Made by a program: the position numbers and the translations under genes. A stretch of 11,444 nucleotides of DNA, taken from NCBI GenBank assembly GCA_964430745.1, contig CAYSHI010000326.1:1-11444 (forward strand), given 5' to 3'. The DNA is from CBDCGW01 sp964430745. GTDB taxonomy: Bacteria > Acidobacteriota > UBA890. Of the stretch, positions 5,038 to 11,444 are shown piece after piece; position 1 is the first letter of the stretch; each line of letters starts with the position of its first letter. The notes beneath the pieces are model-generated. The model was not told where the DNA came from. It saw nothing but the letters and a program-made list of their open reading frames with translations, and did no database searches.

Positions 5038-6266
5038 TAACGAGAGGGAGATCTCGTCGCCGGCCGCGGCACGTGCACGCCGTCGATGTGGTCGAAATCC
5101 TGGTGATGTTGGCGCAACAGATCTTTGCCGTAATCGTTGCCGTTGGGTGTGCGGATGACGGAGTGGACGTGATTGCGCGACATGCCCTCGCCGCGGTTCA
5201 GCGCGATGCCGCCCTGGTGGTCGAACTCGAGCAGCACGACCGGGCTATGCACCCGGTAGTAGAAGACCGAATCGTCGCCGGTGCCGCCCATCCAGGCGAA
5301 GTAGGTGTCGTCGAGGTGCGCCTCGATCTCCCGCATGCGCACGGCGGCATGGCCCGCGTCCATGTTACCGACGTACTCGCCGATCAAATCGAGCAACGCC
5401 GCACGCTGCGGGCCGCTGAGACCGTCGGTGCGCAGGCCCTCGTAGCGAAGCTCGAAGTTGTCGCGGAAGGCGGCGGTGAGCACCTGGCGGATGGGGTCGT
5501 CGGCGACGATGGCGATCGCCTGTTGCTCGGGCGTGAGCGAGCGGATCATCGCCAGTCCCTTGGACTCCTCGGGGCCGAACACGCGCACGCCGGCGTGCGG
5601 GCCCGAGTCGGTGCTCACGGGTTCCGAGCCCATGAACGTGGGCGTCATGACGACCTGATCTCCGAACACGAAGTAGTTGACCACCAGATGATGACCGTCG
5701 AGCTGCCAACCCCAAGGCTCCGTGGCGGAAGGCTCGCCCATGATGGTGAAGAAGTAGAGGTCCTCGCCGTACTCCTCGTCGTTTTCGACCAGCTCTGCGA
5801 GCACGCCGTTGAGGATCATGATGTCGCGTGCCTTCTCATAGCCGGCGACGCTGAGTCCGGCGGCGATCAGGCTCATGGCCGCCGCTTCCTGCTCGTCGTC
5901 CATCTCCCGACGGCTCATGCCCTGGCGGTCATATCGGTGCACGTTCTGCCACTTGCGCCACTCGTCGTCGTCGACCGGGTACACGGCCTTCGCTCGCTGC
6001 TCGCGAGAGAGCGTCTGCAGGAATTGCTCCGCCGCCTCGCGCACCGGCGCCGTGGACACGCCGGTCGCCTCGATGGCGTAAAGCCCGGGAACGACATTCC
6101 CGTCGGTGGTCACGCCCGCGAACGGCTCGGCAAGGGCGGTCGCCTCGGCATTGCCGCCACCGCCGCGTTGCCCGCGCTGGGCGGCGTTGACCACCACGGT
6201 GGTGGTGGCGAAACCGATGATGCCGATCATCATCAAGGACAGGGGCCAGGCGGCGTTTCGCTTCAT
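5037..6266 (-). CDS. Secreted DUF3500-domain protein
   Basis: A 409-residue protein matching DUF3500 (PF12006). It begins with a basic start and a hydrophobic stretch (8-28) ending A-A, a likely signal peptide, followed by a short Gly/Arg-rich linker (about 31-38). Family hallmarks are G-W-Q-L-D-G-H-H-L-V-V-N-Y (186-198), F-M-G-x-E-P (211-216), Y-Y-R-V-H-S-P-V-V-L-L-E-F-D-H-Q (336-351) and H-V-H-S-V-I-R-T-P-N-G-N-D-Y-G (366-380). The repeated His and Asp residues suggest metal binding or catalysis, but no function is established for the family. It is the first gene of a two-gene unit with the GT39 enzyme. Its start faces the hydrolase gene across about 200 bases, where its own promoter should lie. 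Only a weak GAGA precedes the ATG. Confidence 0.9.
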   Translation of the reverse strand: MKRNAAWPLSLMMIGIIGFATTTVVVNAAQRGQRGGGGNAEATALAEPFAGVTTDGNVVPGLYAIEATGVSTAPVREAAEQFLQTLSREQRAKAVYPVDDDEWRKWQNVHRYDRQGMSRREMDDEQEAAAMSLIAAGLSVAGYEKARDIMILNGVLAELVENDEEYGEDLYFFTIMGEPSATEPWGWQLDGHHLVVNYFVFGDQVVMTPTFMGSEPVSTDSGPHAGVRVFGPEESKGLAMIRSLTPEQQAIAIVADDPIRQVLTAAFRDNFELRYEGLRTDGLSGPQRAALLDLIGEYVGNMDAGHAAVRMREIEAHLDDTYFAWMGGTGDDSVFYYRVHSPVVLLEFDHQGGIALNRGEGMSRNHVHSVIRTPNGNDYGKDLLRQHHQDFDHIDGVHVPRPATRSPSR

Positions 6267-6463
6267 GGCTGATTTTCTCGTTGTCGAGGAGCAGGGCTTA
6301 CGACGGAGGCGGGAGGTGGTCGCGGTGGCGCCAATCTACCGTGATCTACGGGATCCTTCCACAGTGGCGCGCTCCTCCGGGTCGGCTCGGACCGATGCCT
6401 GGAGGGTCGGGCCTGGTATATTCGGGTTCCCCCGGTCCGCTCCGAAGCTGAGGACTTTGCATC
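6267..6463. other. Divergent intergenic region between DUF3500 and hydrolase genes
   Basis: This 197-base region separates two outward-facing genes and should hold both promoters. On the plus strand a TGG-TATATT extended -10 is the only good candidate; on the minus strand none stands out. ATCTAC occurs twice ten bases apart (6334, 6344). No small gene is convincing here. Confidence 0.5.
6414..6422 (+). promoter_or_regulatory. Putative extended -10 promoter for the hydrolase gene
   Basis: TGG followed by TATATT (6417-6422) fits an extended -10 element in otherwise GC-rich DNA, about 42 bases before the GTG start. No good -35 is present 17 bases upstream, as is common for extended -10 promoters. 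A start near 6429 would give a leader of about 35 bases. Confidence 0.35.
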
Positions 6464-7921
6464 GTGCTTCGATCCCCCGTCGTCTCCGGGTTCTGCTTCC
6501 TGATCCTCGTGGCCGGGCTCGGCTGCCGTCCCGCAGTGGGAGACGATGTCGCGACGGCCCGCTCGATCTCGCTGACCCCCTGCGCCGAACGTGAATCGGG
6601 GGAGGGGGCGCTCTGTGGCACCCACGAGGTCTTCGAGGACCGCGAGGCGGCGACCGGGCGCACGATAGCTTTGAACATCGTCGTGCTGCCGGCGGCCGAG
6701 CCTGATCCCGCATCGTCGCCGGTCTTTTACCTCGCAGGCGGTCCCGGCGCCGGCGCCACCGGGTCGGCGCGGAGCCTGTCTCGATCGTGGATGCGCCGGC
6801 GCCACGACATCGTGCTGGTGGATCAGCGGGGCACCGGCGGATCGAATCCGCTCGGTTGCTCTTCCTCGTCCCCCGCCGACCTCCAGGGCTACCTCGAGAG
6901 ATCCTTCGGATCGCCGCGGTACTTCGAGCGCTGCCGCCAAGCGCTCGAGGGGGTCGCGGATCTGAGCTTGTACTCGACGCCGATCGCCATGGACGACCTC
7001 GACGACGTGCGCCGTGGCTTGGGTTACGCGAAGGTCAATCTCTACGGTGGCTCCTACGGCACCCGGGCCGCCCTCGTGTACATGAGACGGCATCCCGACA
7101 CCGTGCGCGCGGCGATTCTCACGGGGGTTGCCCCGATCAGCTTCACCAACCCCCTCTACCATGCGCGCGAAGCCCAGAACGCGCTCGAAGGGATCTTCGA
7201 CGAGTGCGCGGCCGACGCCGAGTGTCGGACGGCATTTCCGGATCTGGCGGCGAAGTTCGCCGAGCTCATGGAACGTCTGGAAGCCGAGCCGGCGGCGGCG
7301 ACGGTGGTTCATCCGCGAACCGGAAACCGTGAGAGCATTCGCATCGGCCGCGAGGCATTTGCCGACGGGTTGCGTGTCTTCATGTACTACCTTCCGCGTG
7401 CCCGACGTGTCCCGCTGTTGATACACCGGGCGTGGAGTGGCGAGCTCGATGAGGTCGCGCAGCAGCTTCTGGAGAGCAATTTCGGCCTCGCCGCGTCCCT
7501 GCGGATGGGCATGCTGCTCTCCGTAACCTGCGCGGAAGATGTCGGGCGTATCGCCCCGGCGGACATCGCGGAGGCCACGGCGGGGACCTTTCTCGGCGAC
7601 TCCCGCGTGCGCCAACAGATCGCCGCGTGCGAGGTGTGGCCGCTTTCCGAGCTGCCGGACGACTACGGCGACCCCGTCTCGGTCGATGCGCCCGTTCTGC
7701 TCTTCTCCGGCACGCTCGATCCCGTGACAGGTCCGCGCTGGGGCGAGCGAGCCGCCGGGCATCTGCCGAACAGCCTGCACCTCGTCGTTCCCGGAGCTCA
7801 CGGCGTCGACGGCTCGTGCGTACGCGGTGTTTCGCGCCGTTTTCTCTCGTCGGGTACCCTCGACGGGTTGGACGCCTCGTGCGTCAACGAAATCCGCCTG
7901 CCGCCGTTCGAGTTGCGGTAG
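6464..7921 (+). CDS. Exported alpha/beta hydrolase, TAP-like (peptidase S33 type)
   Basis: A 485-residue alpha/beta-hydrolase of the tripeptidyl-aminopeptidase/proline-iminopeptidase group with a TAP-like C-terminal domain. The oxyanion region is A-G-G-P-G-A-G (91-97), followed by D-Q-R-G-T-G-G-S (120-127). The nucleophile is S197 in G-G-S-Y-G-T, with D419 (S-G-T-L-D-P) and H446 (G-A-H-G) completing the triad; a lid of about 200 residues lies between. A hydrophobic N-terminus ends G-L-G-C at 21, so it may be a lipoprotein with a non-ideal lipobox; several later cysteines suit an oxidising compartment. It probably cleaves N-terminal residues from short peptides, or an ester. GTG 6464 is used because GAGG lies 10 bases upstream and the signal sequence begins there. 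The GST gene follows 27 bases later on the same strand. Confidence 0.9.
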   Translation: MLRSPVVSGFCFLILVAGLGCRPAVGDDVATARSISLTPCAERESGEGALCGTHEVFEDREAATGRTIALNIVVLPAAEPDPASSPVFYLAGGPGAGATGSARSLSRSWMRRRHDIVLVDQRGTGGSNPLGCSSSSPADLQGYLERSFGSPRYFERCRQALEGVADLSLYSTPIAMDDLDDVRRGLGYAKVNLYGGSYGTRAALVYMRRHPDTVRAAILTGVAPISFTNPLYHAREAQNALEGIFDECAADAECRTAFPDLAAKFAELMERLEAEPAAATVVHPRTGNRESIRIGREAFADGLRVFMYYLPRARRVPLLIHRAWSGELDEVAQQLLESNFGLAASLRMGMLLSVTCAEDVGRIAPADIAEATAGTFLGDSRVRQQIAACEVWPLSELPDDYGDPVSVDAPVLLFSGTLDPVTGPRWGERAAGHLPNSLHLVVPGAHGVDGSCVRGVSRRFLSSGTLDGLDASCVNEIRLPPFELR

Positions 7922-7948
7922 CGAGTCTCAACGGGACAGGAGCAGCCG

Positions 7949-8545
7949 ATGTCCGATCAGATCGTCATTCACGGCTTCGAAACGTCGAACAACTTCAAGG
8001 TGCGCGTGGCGCTCGGATTCAAAGGCATCGACTACCGGTTCGAGGCCATCGATCCGGCGGATCGGGCGGGATTGGTGAAGATCTCGGGGCAGCCGTTCTC
8101 CCCGGTCATGGTGCACGGCGACCTGGTGATGTTCGATTCGGGGGCCATCCTGCGCTACCTCGAAGGCAACTTCCCCGACACCCCGCGGCTGTTCAGCTCG
8201 GACTACGACACGATGCGGGGGATCGAAGATTGGGAGTGGTTCGGGCGCACCGAGCTGCACGAGGCCCTGATGATCATGGTCCGGCAGCGCAAGGCGGGGA
8301 TCAACGATGAAGCCAAGACGGCGCGCGCCGCCGAGATCTTCTCGGCCGCTACCGGCAAGATCGAGGCGGCGCTGGCCGATAGCGAATGGCTGGCCCACTC
8401 GCGCCTGACCGCTGCGGACGTTACCTGCGGCGCGGTGGTGCATCGGGTGGCGGGAATGGGCGCCTTCGAGATGCCGTCGGACCGCCCGAAAACGTACGCT
8501 TGGGCGGACAAGGTGATGGCCTTCGACCGCGGCGCCGGTGGTTAG
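7949..8545 (+). CDS. Glutathione S-transferase family protein
   Basis: A 198-residue cytosolic GST-like protein. The thioredoxin-fold N-terminal domain (4-76) has S13-N14 at the usual active-site turn followed by the K-V-R-V-A-L helix, the cis-proline P52 in F-S-P-V-M, and D63-S64 in M-F-D-S-G-A-I-L-R-Y-L, where most family members have E-S for glutathione binding. The all-helical C-terminal domain (about 85-198) contains the L-T-x-A-D N-capping motif (153-157). It is at the short end for the family but shows no sign of truncation. AGGAG at 7938-7942, 6 bases from the ATG, fixes the start. Its likely role is conjugation or reduction of an electrophile, but the substrate is unknown. It is probably co-transcribed with the upstream hydrolase and followed by a terminator-like hairpin. 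Confidence 0.9.
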   Translation: MSDQIVIHGFETSNNFKVRVALGFKGIDYRFEAIDPADRAGLVKISGQPFSPVMVHGDLVMFDSGAILRYLEGNFPDTPRLFSSDYDTMRGIEDWEWFGRTELHEALMIMVRQRKAGINDEAKTARAAEIFSAATGKIEAALADSEWLAHSRLTAADVTCGAVVHRVAGMGAFEMPSDRPKTYAWADKVMAFDRGAGG

Positions 8546-8602
8546 GGCACGCTCCCACAGCCAGGGCGCGCGGGCTCCAACAGTTAGGACACGCTCCAAC
8601 GG
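8541..8602 (+). repeat. Three imperfect ~21-bp repeats at the end of the GST gene
   Basis: GTTAGGGCACGCTCCCACAG (8541-8560) and GTTAGGACACGCTCCAACGG (8583-8602) match at 17 of 20 bases. Between them 8561-8582 is a more diverged copy (AGGGCGCG, GGCTCCAACA). The first copy includes the GST stop codon. The function is unknown; it could be slippage or a remnant of a dispersed repeat. Confidence 0.55.
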
Positions 8603-8605
8603 CCT

Positions 8606-8633
8606 CCGGGGGTCGACAGGATGCCCCGGTTTT
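8606..8633 (+). terminator. Probable intrinsic terminator after the GST gene
   Basis: CCGGGG (8606-8611) and CCCCGG (8624-8629) form a 6-bp all-GC stem with a 12-base loop, followed by TTTT (8630-8633). It lies 60 bases after the GST stop and in front of the convergent membrane-protein gene. The loop is long and the T-tract short, so efficiency may be moderate. Confidence 0.45.
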
Positions 8634-8647
8634 CGGCCTGCGTGAGG

Positions 8648-9043
8648 CTAGATTCCGCCGGAGCCGAAGATCGGTCGGCCGATCGACATGATGCCGCCGA
8701 CGATCAAGACCAGCGACAGCACGACGCCGACCAGCGCGACAGCGTAGCTCTTCGTCTCACGTCGCTTGTTCACGACGTTGACGACGTGCGCAACGCTTAC
8801 CGCCGCGAGCATCATGACCACGTGGCCGAGAAGTGCCGGGTAGCTGGGAATGAGCAGGTACAGCAGGATCCCCAGGAGCACCTGAACGTCCATCAGGCCG
8901 ACGTACGCCCCGGTGAGTGCTCCCGCGAGCTTGTCGAAGTCGCGTTTGGTCGCCAGTCCGAACAGCAGGTAGGCGAGCGCGGCCAAGGCGACGAGCAGGA
9001 CCAGGTAGCGGATTCCGGAATGCATGTAAAAGACGATCGGCAT
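8648..9043 (-). CDS. Small four-helix membrane protein of unknown function
   Basis: About 131 residues from ATG 9043, or 134 from GTG 9052; neither start has a clear ribosome binding site, and ATG 9043 is preferred only as the stronger codon. Four hydrophobic helices lie at about 15-33, 46-67, 72-94 and 103-124 (numbered from the GTG), with K-R-D and K-R-R-E-T-K between helices suggesting cytoplasmic loops. An M-H-S-G-I-R-Y start and histidines H11, H77 and H89 near helices recall small four-helix membrane proteins sometimes labelled cytochrome b-like, but haem binding is only a possibility. Its stop is convergent with the GST gene across about 100 bases, and its start diverges from the AMMECR1 gene across about 70 bases. 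I assign no function. Confidence 0.75.
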   Translation of the reverse strand: MPIVFYMHSGIRYLVLLVALAALAYLLFGLATKRDFDKLAGALTGAYVGLMDVQVLLGILLYLLIPSYPALLGHVVMMLAAVSVAHVVNVVNKRRETKSYAVALVGVVLSLVLIVGGIMSIGRPIFGSGGI

Positions 9044-9116
9044 GCGCGACACTGTACCGCGGGCCGGCGGGTCATGCGCGCTGGATGTTGGCGGGTCAGC
9101 GGGCGATCATTGAACG
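9044..9116. promoter_or_regulatory. Short divergent control region
   Basis: This gap separates the minus-strand membrane protein and the plus-strand AMMECR1 gene and should contain both promoters. GGCGGGTCA occurs twice in direct orientation, at 9066-9074 and 9090-9098 (24 bases apart), a possible but weak protein-binding site. No good -35/-10 pair or ribosome binding site was seen for either gene. Confidence 0.3.
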
Positions 9117-9677
9117 ATGAGCGATCCCTCCGACGACCTCGCCCTGGCCGGCGCGGCGCGACTGCTGCCGCGTGCGGGGCGCGAGGCCATCCGCGCGACG
9201 CTGGAAGGTCGCGATCCTGCCGTCGACATCGAGCCGCGCGGATTGCTCGCCACGGCGGCCCCCGTGTTCGTGACGCTGCGGATCCACGGAGAGCTTCGCG
9301 GCTGCATCGGCAGCATGGTGGCGTTGTGCGACAACGTCGTCGACGAGACCGTCGACCGGGCGTGCGCGGCCGCCTTCGACGACCCGCGCTTCCCTCCGTT
9401 GACGCTCGAGGAGCTCGACGCCACCTCCGTGGAAGTGTCGATTCTGCGGCCGCTGCAACCCGTTGCCTCTCGCGACGAGCTGGATCCGGTACGTTTCGGT
9501 ATCGAGGTGCGGGATCGTGGCGGACGGCGGGGCGTACTGCTGCCGGAGATCGACGGCGTCGACACGGTAGAACGTCAGATCGAGATCACGCGCCGGAAAG
9601 CGGGCATTGCCCCCGATGCGGAGATCGAGCTTCGCTGTTTCTCCGTCGTCAAGGTGCCCGACCCGGATTTTGCTTAG
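9117..9677 (+). CDS. AMMECR1-domain protein
   Basis: A 186-residue protein with one AMMECR1 domain (PF01871/TIGR00296) over nearly its whole length. The family signature L-R-G-C-I-G-S is at 60-66, with F-D-D-P-R-F-P-P-L-T-x-E-E-L at 87-100, E-V-S-I-L at 106-110 and G-V-L-L-P-E at 139-144; C63 is the most likely reactive residue. It has no signal peptide. AMMECR1 proteins are found in all domains and in many prokaryotes sit beside MEMO and a radical-SAM protein; neither partner is visible here. The biochemical role is not settled. ATG 9117 is the first possible start because an in-frame TGA lies at 9111-9113; there is no clear ribosome binding site. Its TAG overlaps the convergent gene's stop. 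Confidence 0.92.
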   Translation: MSDPSDDLALAGAARLLPRAGREAIRATLEGRDPAVDIEPRGLLATAAPVFVTLRIHGELRGCIGSMVALCDNVVDETVDRACAAAFDDPRFPPLTLEELDATSVEVSILRPLQPVASRDELDPVRFGIEVRDRGGRRGVLLPEIDGVDTVERQIEITRRKAGIAPDAEIELRCFSVVKVPDPDFA

Positions 9678-11444
9678 CGGCCGTCGCCACCGCCGCGGGG
9701 GTTCCCGCCGCCGCGGCCGCCGCCGAATCCGCCACGCCCCCGGCCGCCACCGAATTCCCAAGGCATGATGCCCTCGTCGTACAGGGCATTGGGGTTGTTG
9801 GGGTCGACATAGCGCCAGCGCACGGCGTCGGCGTAGATGCGGCCGTCGGCGAGGTCGGAAAGCTCGACGTTGGCTTCCTCGCCCTCGGCGAAGGTAAACC
9901 GCCCCAGCGCGTTCCAACCCGGCTCGAGCTGTCCCGTGTCGACGTTCATTTCCGTTTGCTCACCGCTATGGGTGATCGTGATCCGGTAGCTGCTTGCCCC
10001 GCCCCAGAAGCCGTTTCGTGTGCTGCCGTTGATCCGCCGCGGCAGGTAGTAATAGGCGATGTCGTACTCGCCTGCGTGCGGCAACGTGGTCGTCCACACC
10101 GCCGGTTGGGCGCCGTCGCCGCCACCCTTCATGCGGTAGTTGGTCTCGTAGCGGCCGAACGAATACGTATTTTCGCGGACACTCCAGTTGCCGCCCTCGA
10201 GCCCCGGGCGCAGGTACCGCTGCACGCGGCGCACCGGCATGGAGAAGCCCTCGTCTTCGTTGTCGACAATGATCTCGGTGAAGGCCGCCTCTTCCTCGGT
10301 TACGACGCGAACGTATTCTTCCGGCGGGCCGGCCTCGACCTCTTCGGGAATGCGCAGCGGGGAGCGCAGGGCTCGGCGGTTCTTCGCCAGGAACGGCTCC
10401 ACCGAGACCATGCCCGGGCGCACGCCGATGACCATCGACACTTCGACCTCCTGCCCGCCCTCGATCTCGACGTTCTTGGTGACCTCGTCGCCGCGCGCCA
10501 TGAGCTGGACCTGCACGAAGCCGCGGCCGGGCTCGCCGTTGCGGATGCGCACCATGACCTGGTACACGACCGCGCCCCACTCGTCTTCGACCTTTTTCGC
10601 CTCGGTGCGGGTGAGGGTGTAGCCGGGCACGTACGTGCCGTAGACCCAGTCGCGGATGAGCCGGTCGAGGTTGGCGCGGGAGACCTCCTCCTCGCTCGTA
10701 CCCTCGGGCACGACGGCCCGTTCGAACTCCTCGAAAGAGATGTCCTCGTACTGCGATTCCTCGCCGAAGGTCTCCAGTGTGTCGATGAACTCATCGGAGC
10801 CGACCACGGCCTCGATCATGCGAAACATGGTCAGTCCCTTGGCGTCGAGCACCGAGCGGTAGAGATCGGGGTCGGCGTCGGGATCGAGGTCGGCGAGCGA
10901 CTGCGTCTGCATCGATTCGAGCATCTCGTCCCAGCTCGCGCCTTCGCCGATCTCGCGCGGACCCTGGCTGCTGGTGTTTTCGACGCGTATCGTCACGCCG
11001 CCGCCGCTATGGTCGAAGCCACCACCGCGGCTCATGCCGCCGCCGCGACCCATGCCGCCGCCGCGACCGCCTCTCTCAAAGAGTGTCGAGCGAATTTCCT
11101 GCGACAGGTCTTCCTGCATGTAAACGGGCATGCCGCGCGCCAGCAGCGAGGCGTTCTCGCCTTCGAAGCTGCGGTTGAACGACCAAAGCTGCACGAGTGG
11201 CGAACGGAACAGGCCCCCGCTGCTGCCCTCGGGGCTGAGGAACACCGAGAACACGGCGCTGGCGAGCTGGTCGCGCTTAAGGCGAGCGGGATCCTGACTC
11301 TGTCCGCGCTCGGAGTTGAGTGTGCGGTTCACGCGCTGCGTCATGCGCTTCATCTGTGCGACGAGCGCGTCTTCTTCGATCATCAGGATGCCCGGCTGTG
11401 TCAGACCGCCGCTCTCCTCCCATCCCTCGTAGTACCACTGCACG
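9674..11444 (-). CDS. M1-peptidase-like / golvesin-domain protein with Gly/Arg-rich tail, C-terminal part (5' end outside window)
   Basis: The frame is open to the window edge; 589 residues are visible (GTG at 11443 is an internal codon). Residues 1-120 and 195-360 resemble the late catalytic and C-terminal parts of M1 aminopeptidases: L-D-A-K-G-L-T-M-F-R-M (199-209) aligns with the Y-x-K-G helix, and R-D-W-V-Y-G-T-Y-V-P-G-Y (264-275) with the family's Q-W-x-x-G-x-x-x-P. No HExxH is present and the catalytic Tyr position is Asp. A Gly/Arg-rich insert spans 124-149. Residues 385-548 form a golvesin/xanthan-lyase-like beta domain (I-I-V-D-N, G-W-N-A-L-G-R-F-T-F, Y-A-D-A-V-R-W), and 564-589 are a second Gly/Arg-rich segment. 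The protein is likely envelope-bound; related M1 domains are often fused to ABC permeases. It ends 4 bases inside the AMMECR1 gene. Confidence 0.7.
   Translation of the reverse strand, partial: VQWYYEGWEESGGLTQPGILMIEEDALVAQMKRMTQRVNRTLNSERGQSQDPARLKRDQLASAVFSVFLSPEGSSGGLFRSPLVQLWSFNRSFEGENASLLARGMPVYMQEDLSQEIRSTLFERGGRGGGMGRGGGMSRGGGFDHSGGGVTIRVENTSSQGPREIGEGASWDEMLESMQTQSLADLDPDADPDLYRSVLDAKGLTMFRMIEAVVGSDEFIDTLETFGEESQYEDISFEEFERAVVPEGTSEEEVSRANLDRLIRDWVYGTYVPGYTLTRTEAKKVEDEWGAVVYQVMVRIRNGEPGRGFVQVQLMARGDEVTKNVEIEGGQEVEVSMVIGVRPGMVSVEPFLAKNRRALRSPLRIPEEVEAGPPEEYVRVVTEEEAAFTEIIVDNEDEGFSMPVRRVQRYLRPGLEGGNWSVRENTYSFGRYETNYRMKGGGDGAQPAVWTTTLPHAGEYDIAYYYLPRRINGSTRNGFWGGASSYRITITHSGEQTEMNVDTGQLEPGWNALGRFTFAEGEEANVELSDLADGRIYADAVRWRYVDPNNPNALYDEGIMPWEFGGGRGRGGFGGGRGGGNPRGGGDGR

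Noticed and set aside
5073..6272. 399-codon plus-strand frame opposite the DUF3500 gene
   Set aside because: It is a codon-complement shadow rich in His, Val and Asp; the minus strand carries the conserved DUF3500 motifs and a signal peptide.
6263..7801. 512-codon minus-strand frame opposite the hydrolase
   Set aside because: It is longer than the real gene's overlap but compositionally odd and domain-free; the plus strand has an intact Ser-Asp-His triad and a ribosome binding site.
9096..9917. 273-codon minus-strand frame opposite the AMMECR1 gene
   Set aside because: Arg-rich with no domain; the plus strand shows the L-R-G-C-I-G signature.

Overview
The window is GC-rich, tightly packed bacterial chromosomal DNA, with exported amidohydrolase, DUF3500 and M1/golvesin-type proteins and Gly/Arg-rich protein tails. 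That mix is most familiar from soil or marine Acidobacteriota and Gemmatimonadota (or deep-branching Proteobacteria). There is no rRNA or other marker gene, so this placement is a guess. No tRNA, rRNA, CRISPR array, transposase or prophage gene was seen.

Layout, left to right. (1) Two plus-strand genes: the 3' end of an unrecognised, probably beta-rich protein, then a DUF2461 protein 2 bases downstream. (2) A 370-base non-coding stretch holding three 47-bp tandem repeats, a 50-bp core, and four degenerate 28-bp tandem repeats related to the 47-bp unit in inverted orientation. (3) An exported metal-dependent amidohydrolase. (4) A VapBC-type toxin-antitoxin module behind a perfect 13-6-13 inverted repeat that looks like its operator. 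(5) A minus-strand pair joined by a TAATG overlap: a secreted DUF3500 protein, then a GT39/ArnT-like polytopic glycosyltransferase. (6) Divergent from that pair, a plus-strand exported TAP-like alpha/beta hydrolase followed 27 bases later by a glutathione S-transferase-like protein. (7) A minus-strand four-helix membrane protein. (8) An AMMECR1-domain protein on plus. (9) Convergent with it and overlapping it by 4 bases, the C-terminal 589 residues of a large minus-strand protein. That protein has an M1-peptidase-like region without visible catalytic residues, a golvesin/xanthan-lyase-type beta domain and a Gly/Arg-rich tail.

Most genes look like independent envelope or metabolic functions rather than one pathway. 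Supported linkages are vapB-vapC (overlapping, own operator), DUF3500-GT39 (one-base overlap) and hydrolase-GST (short gap). I do not see a clear new multigene system. The most unusual points are the inverted repeat array at 1018-1318, the vapBC control region with a possible 9-codon leader, the DUF3500-glycosyltransferase coupling, and the apparently catalytically dead M1-like protein.
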